64,000 nt of DNA from contig JALZWO010000011.1 of NCBI GenBank assembly GCA_023300375.1, positions 33,055 to 97,054 on the forward strand, given 5' to 3'. Position numbers and translations under genes: made by a program. The notes beneath the pieces are model-generated. The model was not told where the DNA came from, made no database searches, and saw nothing but the letters and a program-made list of their open reading frames with translations. Shown one piece after another: positions 27,817-37,880 of this stretch (the first letter of the stretch is position 1; every line of letters starts with the position of its first letter). This stretch comes from Granulosicoccus sp. (GTDB lineage Bacteria; Pseudomonadota; Gammaproteobacteria; Granulosicoccales; Granulosicoccaceae).

Positions 27817-28770
27817 CTACTGTCTAAAGTGCTGTGATGGCCGATAAAGACTGCTAACTGCGCCAATGAGCCCCAAGCAAACGCAAACTGAGATAACTAG
27901 CAAAATTTGAGTCATTGTTGGCATAGAAACGGTAAATTCGTTCTGATACAAAGATGACAGCGTATCGGCAGGACTTTGCACTGCATTTAGAACCATTAAG
28001 CCGGTAATGCTGGCTAATAGCCCTCCTAGCAAGCCGTAAACCGCACCCGTGTAAATAATGGGGCGATTCATGAAGTGACGAGGAGCCCCCAACAGATTAG
28101 CAACTTCAAGTTCACTCTTGCGTCTCGCTAATTCGAGGCGAATGGTATTTGTGATGACCAGTAGCGCGCTCAATGTGAGAAATACGGCTAGCAGGCCACC
28201 TATCCAAGCCAGTAAGCTTATAGCAGCTGCCAGCCTTCTCACCCAACGCAAATCGAGCTGCACTCGCTCAACTTCGGGAATGCTCCTAAGCACCTCAGCC
28301 AGTCGATCTGTGCTGCCGGTGGCCACATCAGTGATTTGTGGGTAGACAACAATGGCGCCGGGCAGGGGGTTTACACCCAGCAAGGCTATGACGCTACTAA
28401 TATCACTCGCCTCGCCGAGCATCGCCAGTGATTGCTCTTTTGAGAGGTAGTCAGTACGCGCCACGTCCTCTCTAGTCGACCACGATTCAGCCAACTCAGC
28501 ACCGGCAATATCGCTGACATTGGTACGCAAATAGGTTGTGATGCTCTCGCCTTCAAGGCTTCGATGACCCAGGGTGGCCAGATTCAGATAGGCGAAATAC
28601 AGAATTACCGGCAAAGCCAGCGTAATTCCCAGCATTAACAGTGTGCCTAGAGAGGCTATCCGCTGCTGTTTGAGCTGGCGTAGGCTTTGTGATAACGCGT
28701 ATCCACGACGGGTATAAGTCCATCGTGCACCACTGCCATCGAGGGCGTCAGGCTCTGGTTTCGTACGCAT
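27817..28770 (-). CDS. ftsX: Cell division protein FtsX
   Basis: Membrane half of the FtsEX complex, which couples ATP hydrolysis in FtsE to activation of septal peptidoglycan amidases through EnvC-like activators. It is 317 aa: a cytoplasmic N terminus, TM1 (about residues 40-60), a periplasmic domain, then three helices near residues 190-300. The cytoplasmic loop after TM2 reads LELARRKSELEVANLLGAPRHFMNRPI, the conserved FtsE-contact region. Its start overlaps the ftsE stop. Confidence 0.94.
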   Translation of the reverse strand: MRTKPEPDALDGSGARWTYTRRGYALSQSLRQLKQQRIASLGTLLMLGITLALPVILYFAYLNLATLGHRSLEGESITTYLRTNVSDIAGAELAESWSTREDVARTDYLSKEQSLAMLGEASDISSVIALLGVNPLPGAIVVYPQITDVATGSTDRLAEVLRSIPEVERVQLDLRWVRRLAAAISLLAWIGGLLAVFLTLSALLVITNTIRLELARRKSELEVANLLGAPRHFMNRPIIYTGAVYGLLGGLLASITGLMVLNAVQSPADTLSSLYQNEFTVSMPTMTQILLVISVCVCLGLIGAVSSLYRPSQHFRQ

Positions 28771-29510
28771 CAGTAGACCTTCCTTGTACTTGAACGTTTT
28801 CTTGATCCATGCGCAGATTGGGTGGACTCGTCGTTAACTAACTGGCCATTCGAGAGCGTCAGGCGTTGAAAGGGGTAGGTTTGCAATAAGTGTTCGTCGT
28901 GAGTCGCGAACACCACGGTGACACCGGAGGCATTAAAGTGCTTGAGTAGCTGCATGATTTCCTGACTTATCTCACTATCAAGGTTGCCGGTGGGCTCATC
29001 GGCCAGGAGTAACTTGGGTCGCGCCACCACGGCACGAGCGATACCAACTCGCTGCTGCTCTCCGCCAGAGAGATTGATGGGCTTTTCCGAGCCGCGCTGC
29101 TCTAGGCCCACTTTTGCCAACGCCGCATTCACACGCAGTTTAATATCGTCAAACTGGTATCCACCGATGATCAGCGGCAAAGCAATATTATCGAAAACAT
29201 TACGATCATGGAGTAGCTGATTATCTTGAAAAACGATACCCATTTGCTGTCGTAGCGCACGCTCCTGGCGAACGCCCAGTTCGCTGTAGATGATATTGCC
29301 GATTTGAATATCCCCAGAGGTGGGGCGTGTGAGACGCGCTATAAGCTGCAGCAATGAGCTTTTGCCAGCACCAGAATGGCCGGTAAGAAACGTGAATGAC
29401 CCTGATTTCAGGTCGAACGAAAGGTTCTCAAGCGCGTATTTGCCTAAGCGATATTCGAGGCTAACATTCTGGAAGCTGATCACGGTAAATTTGCATTTCT
29501 GTGCTGACAA
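28770..29510 (-). CDS. ftsE: Cell division ATP-binding protein FtsE
   Basis: ABC ATPase of the FtsEX complex. Walker A is GHSGAGKSS, the signature [14 protein letters not shown], Walker [13 protein letters not shown], with the H-loop ATHDEH. The first codon of this frame is TTG at 29510; the GTG at 29483 ([10 protein letters not shown]) gives the usual FtsE N terminus and about 237 residues. A basic C-terminal extension ([13 protein letters not shown]) is longer than usual. It overlaps ftsX by one base. Confidence 0.93.
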   Translation of the reverse strand: MSAQKCKFTVISFQNVSLEYRLGKYALENLSFDLKSGSFTFLTGHSGAGKSSLLQLIARLTRPTSGDIQIGNIIYSELGVRQERALRQQMGIVFQDNQLLHDRNVFDNIALPLIIGGYQFDDIKLRVNAALAKVGLEQRGSEKPINLSGGEQQRVGIARAVVARPKLLLADEPTGNLDSEISQEIMQLLKHFNASGVTVVFATHDEHLLQTYPFQRLTLSNGQLVNDESTQSAHGSRKRSSTRKVY

Positions 29511-29596
29511 ACTGCGGGTGGAGTATAGAAGTTGAAGCGAGTTTGTCTGTTAAATAATTAAACGGACGCCATTCGTCTAAGTTGCCTTCTTCCATT

Positions 29597-29693
29597 CGTC
29601 ATTTCCGCGAAGGCGGGAACCCATAGTTCGACATGCGTGGGTCCCCGCCTGCGCGGGGACGACGGGCTTTGGATCCCCGCCTACGCGAGAACG
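29597..29693. repeat. Inverted repeat cluster between ftsE and ftsY
   Basis: Unit 1 (29597-29623) starts CGTCATTTCCGCG and ends GGCGGGAACCCA. Unit 2 (29638-29664) is its reverse complement form, TGGGTCCCCGCC to GGGGACGACG, and a third half-diverged unit is at 29671-29693. Units 1 and 2 face each other across 14 bases and would fold into a long hairpin. The family also occurs at 2915, 4121 and 32921. Confidence 0.7.
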
Positions 29694-29742
29694 CCGGGTC
29701 TTGAGCGGGTCCCTTCTCTCATCATTCCTTGATGACGCGCAC

Positions 29743-30720
29743 TTACGTGTCGTCGCTAGACAGCAGCGCATCCACATAACGTTGTGCCTCGAAGACTTCT
29801 AGATCCGCAACTTGCTCACCTACGCCAATAAAGCGAATGGGCAGTCCCAGTTTTTCTGCAATGGCAAAAATAACACCGCCTTTGGCCGTTCCATCAAGCT
29901 TGGTTACCACCATGCCAGTCAGATCCATTGCTTTGTGGAACTGCTCGGCCTGATTGAGCGCGTTTTGTCCGGTACCACCGTCGAGCACTATGAGTGTTTC
30001 GTGTGGCGCATGTGGGTCGATCTTGCCTAAAACCCGTTTAACCTTGCGCAGTTCCTCCATCAGATTATCTTGCGTGTGAAGCCTGCCAGCCGTGTCGGCA
30101 ATTAGCACATCAATGCCTTTGGATTTGGCCGATTGCACCGCATCGAATATTACGGACGCAGAATCTGCCCCACTGCCTTGAGAAACTACCGGCACCTGAT
30201 TGCGCTCGCCCCAGGCCTGCAATTGTTCAACCGCTGCAGCACGAAACGTATCGCCAGCCGCCAGCATGACACTCTTGCCACCATCCTGAAGCTGTTTGGC
30301 TAATTTGCCAATCGTGGTTGTTTTGCCCGAGCCATTGATACCGACCACCAGGATGACGAAAGGCTGAATGTCGTCGGGTATTTCAAGCGGCTGCTCAACA
30401 GGTTCGAGGAGGAGGGTCAGCTCCTTGATCAATGCCTGCTTGAGCGCATCAGAGTCGTTGACTTCAGAGCGTCCCACTTGCTGGCTTAGCGAGCTCATGA
30501 TTCGAGAGGTGGCGTCAATACCAACATCTGCCGTGATGAGTTTACTCTCGAGCTCTTCGAGCAGCTCTGCATCGATCGGCTTGTTGCCCAGCATGAAGTC
30601 GAGAAGATTATCTCGAAATCGTGAGCGGGTTCTCCCAAGTTTCTCGTTCAGTGGTGCATCGGGCTCAGGTGCCTGATCACTGTCTTTTTTTTGTCTCTTT
30701 AAAAAACTGAATATACCCAT
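29743..30720 (-). CDS. ftsY: Signal recognition particle receptor FtsY
   Basis: GTPase receptor that docks ribosome-SRP complexes at the inner membrane. It is 325 aa, with a short N-terminal region (about 30 charged residues) in place of the long acidic A domain of E. coli. The NG domain is complete: GINGSGKTTTIGKLA (G1), DTFRAAAVEQL, DTAGR (G3), TKLDGTAKGG (G4) and the closing GVGEQVADLEVF. It is divergent from rsmD and upstream of ftsE, the standard gammaproteobacterial order, but a repeat-filled gap separates ftsY from ftsE. Confidence 0.96.
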   Translation of the reverse strand: MGIFSFLKRQKKDSDQAPEPDAPLNEKLGRTRSRFRDNLLDFMLGNKPIDAELLEELESKLITADVGIDATSRIMSSLSQQVGRSEVNDSDALKQALIKELTLLLEPVEQPLEIPDDIQPFVILVVGINGSGKTTTIGKLAKQLQDGGKSVMLAAGDTFRAAAVEQLQAWGERNQVPVVSQGSGADSASVIFDAVQSAKSKGIDVLIADTAGRLHTQDNLMEELRKVKRVLGKIDPHAPHETLIVLDGGTGQNALNQAEQFHKAMDLTGMVVTKLDGTAKGGVIFAIAEKLGLPIRFIGVGEQVADLEVFEAQRYVDALLSSDDT

Positions 30721-30793
30721 GGCGTGTGCGGGACGTACCTGATTATTTTAAAATAGAGTGCCGGTGCTTAGCCGGGCAGGGTATCGTAACACC

Positions 30794-31504
30794 GTGAATA
30801 GACATCCCCGAAACAACCACCGATCGCGTACTCAATCGGGTGCAACCGTGCGCACCGGCGCTCGTGGACAAGTTCGCATCATTGGCGGTCAATGGCGAGG
30901 GCGAAAGCTTGAGGTTGTTGATGTTGAAGGGCTGCGTCCTACTGGCGATAGAGTAAGAGAAACTCTCTTCAATTGGTTGCAAGCTGATATTGCTGGTGCA
31001 CATTGCTTAGACCTGTTTGCAGGCTCGGGTGCGCTGGGGTTTGAGGCTTTGTCGCGCTATGCGGCTAGCGTGACCTTCGTGGAGCCCGATCGGAGCGCTC
31101 AGATGGCGTTGGATGATGTATGTCGATCACTGAACGTAGAGCGATGTGCCCACGTGCTGTGCGATGTTGCTTTGCCAGCTGATCAGGCGAAGGTGCATAT
31201 TCATGCGAATACCGCAGAACACGCCTTAGCACAGTGGCGTTCAAAGTCCATGCCCTCGGGGTTTGACCTGGTGTTTATTGACCCTCCATTTAACATGGCT
31301 TGCCAGTGGTCTATTTTGGAGACGTTAGTGCCAGATTTCGTGGCTGACAATGCGCTCATTTATATAGAAGCACCCTTCGACGCTAGCGAGGAGCAGGTAG
31401 AGATAGGCCCGTGGCCCAATGCCTGTTCGCTGGTGCGTCAGAAACGCTTTGGGGATGTACAAGCGCGACTGTTGCGATACCACAGTTCCGAACGTAGCCT
31501 ATAA
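30794..31504 (+). CDS. rsmD: 16S rRNA (guanine-966-N2)-methyltransferase RsmD
   Basis: Methylates G966 of 16S rRNA in the small subunit. It is 236 aa from GTG 30794, with an upstream GTG at 30758 as alternative. The RNA-binding start is RIIGGQWRGRKLEVVDVEGLRPTGDRVRETLFNWL. The SAM motif is CLDLFAGSGALGFEALSR and the catalytic motif DLVFIDPPFN (DPPF). An unusual 20-residue insert (HIHANTAEHALAQWRSKSMP) precedes the DPPF strand. It is divergent from ftsY as in most gammaproteobacteria. Confidence 0.93.
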   Translation: MNRHPRNNHRSRTQSGATVRTGARGQVRIIGGQWRGRKLEVVDVEGLRPTGDRVRETLFNWLQADIAGAHCLDLFAGSGALGFEALSRYAASVTFVEPDRSAQMALDDVCRSLNVERCAHVLCDVALPADQAKVHIHANTAEHALAQWRSKSMPSGFDLVFIDPPFNMACQWSILETLVPDFVADNALIYIEAPFDASEEQVEIGPWPNACSLVRQKRFGDVQARLLRYHSSERSL

Positions 31505-31620
31505 TCAAGGGATTGGCGCCAACATAGGTATGTCAAATTGAGTATTCTTCGTCGGTTTTGCATTGTAAAATTTCGAGGATTGCCCCAGACTCTACGTGTC
31601 GATTTAACAGGGGCACCTGT

Positions 31621-32401
<781 letters not shown>

Positions 32402-32406
32402 TTCCA

Positions 32407-32862
32407 TTGACCGATTTATTTTCCTTTGGCACCCTCATGGATGCTGAACTGCTAAACCTTGTCTGTGGACAACATGCAGATTCTTTTGTTCGTGAACCCG
32501 CAATGGTGCATGACCACCAAGCGTTCTGGGTCGCTGATGATCACTACCCTGTACTTGTGCCGTTGCAAGGCGTAACTACACAAGGAATAATCCTTCGAGA
32601 CTTGCCCTCTGAAGCTATAGAGCGGATTGTGTTTTTTGAAGGCGGTGAATTTAGTATCCAGAGCATAGAGGTGGTTTGTGAAAATGGCATATCGGAGACG
32701 GTCAATTTTTTTGCAGACAATCATCTAAAGTCTGTCAGCGACACCGTTTGGCATCTGGAGGACTGGCAACGTGCCATCAAGTCAGATACGTTGCCTCGAG
32801 TGGTTCGCTATATGGAATGCTTTGGCAAAATGAATGTGCACGAAGCCGATGCTTATTGGTAA
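32407..32862 (+). CDS. Gamma-glutamylcyclotransferase (AIG2-like) domain protein
   Basis: 151 aa with the GGCT-like fold. The glycine-containing substrate loop FSFGTLMDAELL is at the N terminus and the general-base Glu is probably in VFFEGGEFSIQSIEV (about residues 77-80). Members act on gamma-glutamyl amines or glutathione breakdown products, but the substrate here cannot be told. The start is TTG (32407), 5 bases after the ferredoxin stop, so both genes of this pair use TTG. Confidence 0.8.
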   Translation: MTDLFSFGTLMDAELLNLVCGQHADSFVREPAMVHDHQAFWVADDHYPVLVPLQGVTTQGIILRDLPSEAIERIVFFEGGEFSIQSIEVVCENGISETVNFFADNHLKSVSDTVWHLEDWQRAIKSDTLPRVVRYMECFGKMNVHEADAYW

Positions 32863-32920
32863 CGGCTGTCTGCACGAAGGCGCAAGATCCCTGTGGGCCT
32901 TTGTAGGCGCTACCGTACAA

Positions 32921-32944
32921 GATTCCCGCTTGAGCGGGAATGAC
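32921..32944. repeat. dRS3-like repeat ATTCCC-N8-GGGAAT
   Basis: ATTCCC-GCTTGAGC-GGGAAT at 32922-32941 matches the consensus of the short repeats known as dRS3 in Neisseria, with a flanking GAC. It is the cleanest copy of the family seen at 2915, 4121 and 29597. It lies between the convergent GGCT-like gene and mutM. Confidence 0.65.
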
Positions 32945-33011
32945 TAGATACTCACTCCTGCACTGCAGTGACAGAATAAAAACAACGTTTAGCCTTTGGC
33001 CCACAAAGCGC

Positions 33012-33824
33012 TTAGTGCTGGCAGTTCGGACAATAGAACGTGGAGCGCTGCGCCAGTACACGTTGCTTTATGATTCCGCTGCATTGCTTGCAAGGATCGC
33101 CCTCTCGCCCATAGACTGATAAAGACTGCGCAAAATAGCCCGGTTGGCCATCGCTGTTTACAAAATCGCGAAGCGTTGTGCCGCCCTGCGCTATGGATTG
33201 CTGTAGCACTTGTTTAATGGTGATAACCAGGTGGTCGCATTCTTTGCGTGTTATTCGTTTTGCCGAACGCGCGGGTCGGATAGCGCTTAAAAACAGAGAT
33301 TCACTGGCGTAAATATTTCCTACACCAACCACTATCTGGCTGTTCATGATGAGATTCTTAATGGCTACTTGCCGCTTACGAGTCGCCTGGAATAAATAGT
33401 CTCCCGTAAAGTTATCTGATAGTGGTTCTGGGCCCAGTTTAGCCAGAAGGGCGTGTTCAGGGTCGCCGCTTGCCTGCCAAAGCAAACAACCAAAACGTCT
33501 TGGGTCATGAAAGCGAAGAGTGCTTCCACTGGCAACGGTTATCTCAAAATGGTCGTGTTTTCGTCTGGGTTCGTTATCTGTGCACACACGCAAGCTGCCC
33601 GACATACCCAGGTGGACTATTGCCGTACCTGCTTCCACGCGAATCAACAGGTACTTGCCACGACGCTCAAGGCCAGTGACCAGTGAGCCTTGTAGTTGCA
33701 GAACTTCGTCAGGAACTGGCCAGCGCAATCGTTTATCGTGAATGCGAAGAGAACTGATGCGCTGATTGAGCAAATAAGGTTCAATGCCGCGCCGAGTGGT
33801 TTCTACTTCAGGCAGTTCTGGCAT
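33012..33824 (-). CDS. mutM: Formamidopyrimidine-DNA glycosylase
   Basis: Base-excision repair enzyme that removes 8-oxoguanine and FapyG with beta/delta lyase activity. It is 270 aa. The catalytic N terminus PELPEVETTRRGI provides Pro1 and Glu2. Lys in GRRGKYLL-type context (RRGKYLLIRV) and VGVGNIYASESLF follow. A C-terminal zinc finger has CKQC-x16-CPNC. It starts 13 bases after the Gld-like operon, so it is probably read from that operon too. Confidence 0.97.
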   Translation of the reverse strand: MPELPEVETTRRGIEPYLLNQRISSLRIHDKRLRWPVPDEVLQLQGSLVTGLERRGKYLLIRVEAGTAIVHLGMSGSLRVCTDNEPRRKHDHFEITVASGSTLRFHDPRRFGCLLWQASGDPEHALLAKLGPEPLSDNFTGDYLFQATRKRQVAIKNLIMNSQIVVGVGNIYASESLFLSAIRPARSAKRITRKECDHLVITIKQVLQQSIAQGGTTLRDFVNSDGQPGYFAQSLSVYGREGDPCKQCSGIIKQRVLAQRSTFYCPNCQH

Positions 33825-33837
33825 TCAATAAATCGTC

Positions 33838-34617
33838 TTAGTTGGGCAAGCTATCAGGCGAAATGATGTAGGCGCAAGCAGTACCGTTGTATTGCAAGGC
33901 GGTATATGATTCCGTCTCAAAGATGGATATTAAATTTTGAGTACTGGTTTCGTCATCAGTGAGTATAGAAAAAACTGCCTCAGGTGTCTCGTCTTCTAGT
34001 GGCCATCCCACAATTTGTTGGGCACTAAGATTTTGCCAGAGCATGAGCTCGCTAACCTCAGCGATAGTTTTGACAGTCTGGTCATCAACAACAATAGTAA
34101 GGGACTTGAGAGGGCTGTTGAATACATTGAGATCTGCCAGTGCACTCACTCCACCATTGACTAAAGACAAGGCCCATTCTGGAACAAACCCGACTCGACC
34201 GTTGTGCTGCACGTATCGTCGTTCACCTTGTAGATCTGTATTGCCAAGTCGATATTCGGTATCACCTATAAATACGACAGCTAGAGGCGACTCTAATCCA
34301 GCAGCTGCTAGGTCGACCTCCTGCACATCATATTGATTAGTGTTGGGAGATAGTAGCTCAAGCAAGGGGTTAAGCCGTTGCTCACTAACCTCAACGCTGC
34401 ATGGTGAGGTCATTATCCAGTCCTCGTCCACTTTTCTAAGTGCTATATCGTCAAAGCCTGTGCGCTTGATAAGGACACTACTCGCCAGATTGTTTGCCCC
34501 TAGAACATCCAGCTTTGGTTGGCGCTCTTTCCACATTACATACGCGATAGAGAGCAGCAGCAGGCAGAATGTTGCGCTCAATAAAAAAACCCAGCGTTTG
34601 ACAGTGTTCGAATGCAT
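33838..34617 (-). CDS. DUF4340-like periplasmic protein of the Gld-like operon
   Basis: 259 aa with one N-terminal membrane anchor (about residues 9-29) and a long extracytoplasmic beta-rich part. The pattern VLIKRTGFDDIALRKVDEDWIMTSP followed by a two-Cys C-terminal half resembles DUF4340 proteins, which regularly follow GldG-like auxiliary proteins in ABC-2 operons. Its job is unknown; it may form part of a periplasmic sensor or adaptor. It is 18 bases from the preceding gene. Confidence 0.65.
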   Translation of the reverse strand: MHSNTVKRWVFLLSATFCLLLLSIAYVMWKERQPKLDVLGANNLASSVLIKRTGFDDIALRKVDEDWIMTSPCSVEVSEQRLNPLLELLSPNTNQYDVQEVDLAAAGLESPLAVVFIGDTEYRLGNTDLQGERRYVQHNGRVGFVPEWALSLVNGGVSALADLNVFNSPLKSLTIVVDDQTVKTIAEVSELMLWQNLSAQQIVGWPLEDETPEAVFSILTDDETSTQNLISIFETESYTALQYNGTACAYIISPDSLPN

Positions 34618-34635
34618 AGTGTGTGGTCTTTACGA

Positions 34636-35979
34636 CTATTTCTCTCGCATACGGCGCCAGCGCACAAGGCCGGCTACTACGAGAAACAAAAGAGGAAGTA
34701 CCACCAGATACAGTGAGCTTATCAACACGATGGATCGGTTGTTGAGGCTAAGCTGGCTATCGGGGGCACGTCGGACTACGAACTCCATCGAGGCAGACTC
34801 TCCGATTAGCCATAGAACAAGTGACTGTGTGAAATTCTGGTTGCCGCCATTGCCAACGAATTGTGACGCTGCGAAATCGGCATCACCGATTACGGCAAAA
34901 CGCTGTGAGCCAGATTGCAGGGTTCTTTCAATGGTCACCCCGAGTAACAAAGGTCCTGAGACTTCCAATGAGTTAGCGTCAAATCGGATATCTCCACTCA
35001 ACGCGCCTGTTTCGGTCCAACTCGCCTCTGGTGTCTGCAGTAGAGGTAGTACCTCTTGTCCGGCTAGAGGGGTGACAGCTAGCGCTGTTGCTTGGGGCAG
35101 CAGCACGGGGTTTGTCAGTGTGCTGGTGATGGGGTGTTTGGTAAATCTATCAAGGAGAACAAAATCGGGTGAATCTGCGGCTAGTGCTTGACTTGCAGTA
35201 TCAACGACAACACCTGGTAGTGTCTCCACACCTAGCGTTTTTGATAGTAATGAAAAATCTGGTACGTTTGGATTTTCACGGTTCTGCTCAACTAGCCAAA
35301 GCAGATTGCCTCCACGTTGCACGTAGTTGTTGATGCTGGCCAGTTCGCCTGGGAAATAGTTTTTCGTGGGTGCAGCTATAACCACTAAAGCAACGTCATC
35401 ACTGATGCTAGGTTCGCTGACCAGACTCTGCTCACGTGCTACTAAACCTATATTGGCTAGTTGTTCGGAGATAATCAGCCAGTCATCATTGGTGGCGCGA
35501 GACGGGCTACGTTCTCCATGACCACTGATAAAAACCAATGTTTTTTCACTGTCTCGAGTCAATTGTTGCAGGCTGTTGGCTAGGCTGCGTTCGGAGAGAT
35601 TCTGCAGTCGTTGTTCACGTGCTGTTGTTCGCAGAATTAATTCACCGCCAGGTGCTGCATTCAACTCTCTGGCTTGAGCGGGGTCAGTCTCAGGGTTTAT
35701 AAATCGCAGTGAAATATTGGGCTTGATTTGTTGAAATCTCTCTATTAGTGCTTCAACACCGTTGCGTTGTTTTACGTCAGGAGCAAGAACTGCAATGACT
35801 TCAACAGGTGTCTGCATTGATCGTAAGAGCGAGACTGTTGTGTTAGATAAAGAATGACGATTGTTGGCTGTGACATCAACAGACACCGCGAAGTGCTGAC
35901 TAAACCAACCCAATAAGATGCCAATGCCGACCACAAGCAATGCGGCTATCAAATGCAACTTTGATGAATGCTTTTTCAT
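34636..35979 (-). CDS. GldG-like ABC transporter auxiliary protein
   Basis: 447 aa: an N-terminal helix (about residues 10-28), a large extracytoplasmic domain and a C-terminal helix (about 422-442). Features of the GldG/ABC_transp_aux family include RHSLSNTTVSLLRSM near the start, EKTLVFISGHGERSP, and NYVQRGGNLLWLVEQ, a GATase-like fold. Homologues serve gliding in Bacteroidetes but are also widespread in non-gliding proteobacteria. The start overlaps the permease stop by one base. Confidence 0.8.
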   Translation of the reverse strand: MKKHSSKLHLIAALLVVGIGILLGWFSQHFAVSVDVTANNRHSLSNTTVSLLRSMQTPVEVIAVLAPDVKQRNGVEALIERFQQIKPNISLRFINPETDPAQARELNAAPGGELILRTTAREQRLQNLSERSLANSLQQLTRDSEKTLVFISGHGERSPSRATNDDWLIISEQLANIGLVAREQSLVSEPSISDDVALVVIAAPTKNYFPGELASINNYVQRGGNLLWLVEQNRENPNVPDFSLLSKTLGVETLPGVVVDTASQALAADSPDFVLLDRFTKHPITSTLTNPVLLPQATALAVTPLAGQEVLPLLQTPEASWTETGALSGDIRFDANSLEVSGPLLLGVTIERTLQSGSQRFAVIGDADFAASQFVGNGGNQNFTQSLVLWLIGESASMEFVVRRAPDSQLSLNNRSIVLISSLYLVVLPLLFLVVAGLVRWRRMREK

Positions 35980-36731
35980 CAGTAGCCTGTTTGTTTGAGT
36001 AAATCCAGGCGCACTATGGTCAGTGCAAGAAACATGGCACTAAGCAATACAAAGTAGGCCACATCGGCGGTTTGTAGATAGCCTTGAAAAAAACCAGCAA
36101 GATGGTTTGCGAATGATAGATTCTGGATGGCCTGCAATGGCAGGTTCCCAAAATTTGCACTTTGCAGTAACCACAAGACAATGATGAGAGCAAAGCTTGC
36201 AATAATGGCTATGAGGCTATGCCGAGTAAGAGATGAGAAAAACACACCGCAAGCTGTCGACGCCAGAGCGCACAATGATAAGCCAACAGCCGAGGTGACA
36301 ACCACGGGTAGATCTATAGGAATGAAAATTTGCATTAGCAAAAGCATGCCGCTGGCCAGCAAAACGAGCAGCAACACAAATAGACTGAGACCCAAGTATT
36401 TTCCAAGTACTAACGAGGTGCTAGATACTGGGGAGGATTGCCATAACGCATACGTGTGTTTTTGATATTCGTCACTGAACGTGCGCATGGCGAACAGTGG
36501 TGCGACGAAGGAGAATGCAAGCGCTAGAGGCTGCAGATACTGCGCGCTCATGAAGCCTGTTAAGCCAACGGGATAGTCTTGCAAGGCCAGTTGATCTTGT
36601 ACGTTGAGAAACGCTTCGAGCTGACGAAGGAACAAAAAGCCGAATAAAAGTGCTAGTAGAGTGGTAATGACCCAAGTTTGTGCGCTTTGTACCAAAGCAC
36701 GGTACTCGTGACGAGCGATGATTCCAATCAT
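35979..36731 (-). CDS. ABC-2 type permease (GldF-like)
   Basis: 250-aa membrane protein with six predicted helices, including the N-terminal IIARHEYRALVQSAQTWVITTLLALLFGFLF and a long loop with MRTFSDEYQKHTYALWQSSPVSSTSLVLGKYLGLS, the hallmark of ABC-2/GldF permeases. It overlaps the ATPase gene by 4 bases (ATGA) and the auxiliary gene by 1. The exported substrate is unknown. Confidence 0.85.
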   Translation of the reverse strand: MIGIIARHEYRALVQSAQTWVITTLLALLFGFLFLRQLEAFLNVQDQLALQDYPVGLTGFMSAQYLQPLALAFSFVAPLFAMRTFSDEYQKHTYALWQSSPVSSTSLVLGKYLGLSLFVLLLVLLASGMLLLMQIFIPIDLPVVVTSAVGLSLCALASTACGVFFSSLTRHSLIAIIASFALIIVLWLLQSANFGNLPLQAIQNLSFANHLAGFFQGYLQTADVAYFVLLSAMFLALTIVRLDLLKQTGY

Positions 36732-37555
36732 AAGATTGACCTACGAAAAAGCTCTTCTAGATTGGCTCCATCGGTAGTGGTATCAGCAACCAGCTTTCCC
36801 TTGTGGATAATGGCGACACGGTTGCAAATGGCCTGTGCTTCTGCGAGCAAGTGAGTAGAGAACACAACAGCATGGTTTTTGGCGTAGGCTCTGATCAGTG
36901 TACGCATGGTATCTAATTGTTGAGGGTCGAGGCCATTACTTGGTTCGTCGAGTAAGAGCACATCGGGTTCGTGAATCATCGCCTGCGCTAGGCCTACTCG
37001 TTGTCTGAAGCCTTTGGATAAATTACCAATGAGTTTTGTGTTCACCTCTTCAAGTGCGCATTGTTCTGTAATAAAAGCTTGGTTGCGCGCCAGTAGCGCG
37101 CCTTTGAGTCCGCGTATCTGACCACAAAGTCGTAAGTATTCGTGCACTCGCATGTCGTTGTACAACGGTGGCTGGTCTGGCAGAAAACCAATACGAGCGC
37201 GCGCTTTCAGCGGTTGTTCTGACATCGCGTAGCCAGCAATGCTGACCGTGCCGCTATCGGGTACCAGCATGCCGCAAAGCATTCTTAATGTTGTAGATTT
37301 GCCTGCTCCATTGAGACCTAATAATCCCAGTACATCACCGCGTTGCAGGTGGATGGATACATCGTCCACTGCGGCCGTGGCACCTAGCGAACGACACAGA
37401 TTGGCAGCGTCGAGTAGGCGTGTTTTATTGCCACCACCTATGTGTTCAGGTGTTGCTTGGCCACTACTTGTTGATTTGCTTAGGGCAGGCACTTGACATC
37501 TATGTTCTGGAAAGTTGAAGCTGAACGACAGAGTATAGACCCGTCCAGCAGACAT
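36728..37555 (-). CDS. ABC transporter ATP-binding protein (GldA-like)
   Basis: 275 aa. Walker A is GLNGAGKSTT, the signature LSKGFRQRVGLAQAMIH (an LSKGF variant common in GldA/drug exporters), Walker B VLLLDEPSNGLDP, and H-loop STHLLAEAQ. The N terminus carries about 45 residues before the ABC domain that do not fit the family. An inner start such as GTG 37492 is possible. It heads the operon ATPase-permease-GldG-DUF4340-mutM. Confidence 0.87.
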   Translation of the reverse strand: MSAGRVYTLSFSFNFPEHRCQVPALSKSTSSGQATPEHIGGGNKTRLLDAANLCRSLGATAAVDDVSIHLQRGDVLGLLGLNGAGKSTTLRMLCGMLVPDSGTVSIAGYAMSEQPLKARARIGFLPDQPPLYNDMRVHEYLRLCGQIRGLKGALLARNQAFITEQCALEEVNTKLIGNLSKGFRQRVGLAQAMIHEPDVLLLDEPSNGLDPQQLDTMRTLIRAYAKNHAVVFSTHLLAEAQAICNRVAIIHKGKLVADTTTDGANLEELFRRSIL

Positions 37556-37675
37556 GCTTGAATGTAACCCTGCAGGAAGAGCGCCATAAATTGGGGCTTC
37601 TGGTTAAGATTGTTCACAATGAGTTTGTAGAGACAAATAAGAACCAATAGAAGGCTCGATATCGAAAAACGCGCA

Positions 37676-37701
37676 CAAAAAAGCCGACGTATAGTCGGCT
37701 T
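37676..37701 (-). terminator. Intrinsic terminator after rpmG
   Basis: AAGCCGAC-GTATA-GTCGGCTT gives a perfect 8-base stem. On the minus strand the stem is followed by TTTTTTG, so it terminates the rpmB-rpmG transcript about 24 bases past the rpmG stop. Confidence 0.88.
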
Positions 37702-37724
37702 CGAACCTTCTAGATGAGAAAGGT

Positions 37725-37880
37725 TTACTTAATTTTTGCTTCTTTGTACATTACGTGTTGGCGAACCACTGGGTCAAACTTCTTCATTTCAAGTTTGGAC
37801 GTCATGGTGCGCTTATTCTTCGACGTGGTATAGAAATGTCCTGTACCGGCTGAAGATACGAGCTTAATCTTGTCTCTCAT
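37725..37880 (-). CDS. rpmG: 50S ribosomal protein L33
   Basis: 51-aa basic protein of the large subunit, read directly from the minus strand: it begins [17 protein letters not shown] and ends [10 protein letters not shown]. The CxxC zinc pairs are absent, the C-minus form of L33. It follows rpmB after 99 bases, the standard pair, and is closed by the terminator at 37676-37701. TAGAGGTCGATTCCC lies before the start. Confidence 0.96.
   Translation of the reverse strand: MRDKIKLVSSAGTGHFYTTSKNKRTMTSKLEMKKFDPVVRQHVMYKEAKIK

Noticed and set aside
30758..30793. GTG at 30758 as the rsmD start
   Set aside because: Not excluded, but the extra 12 residues lack family similarity and GTG 30794 keeps the gene clear of the ftsY upstream region.
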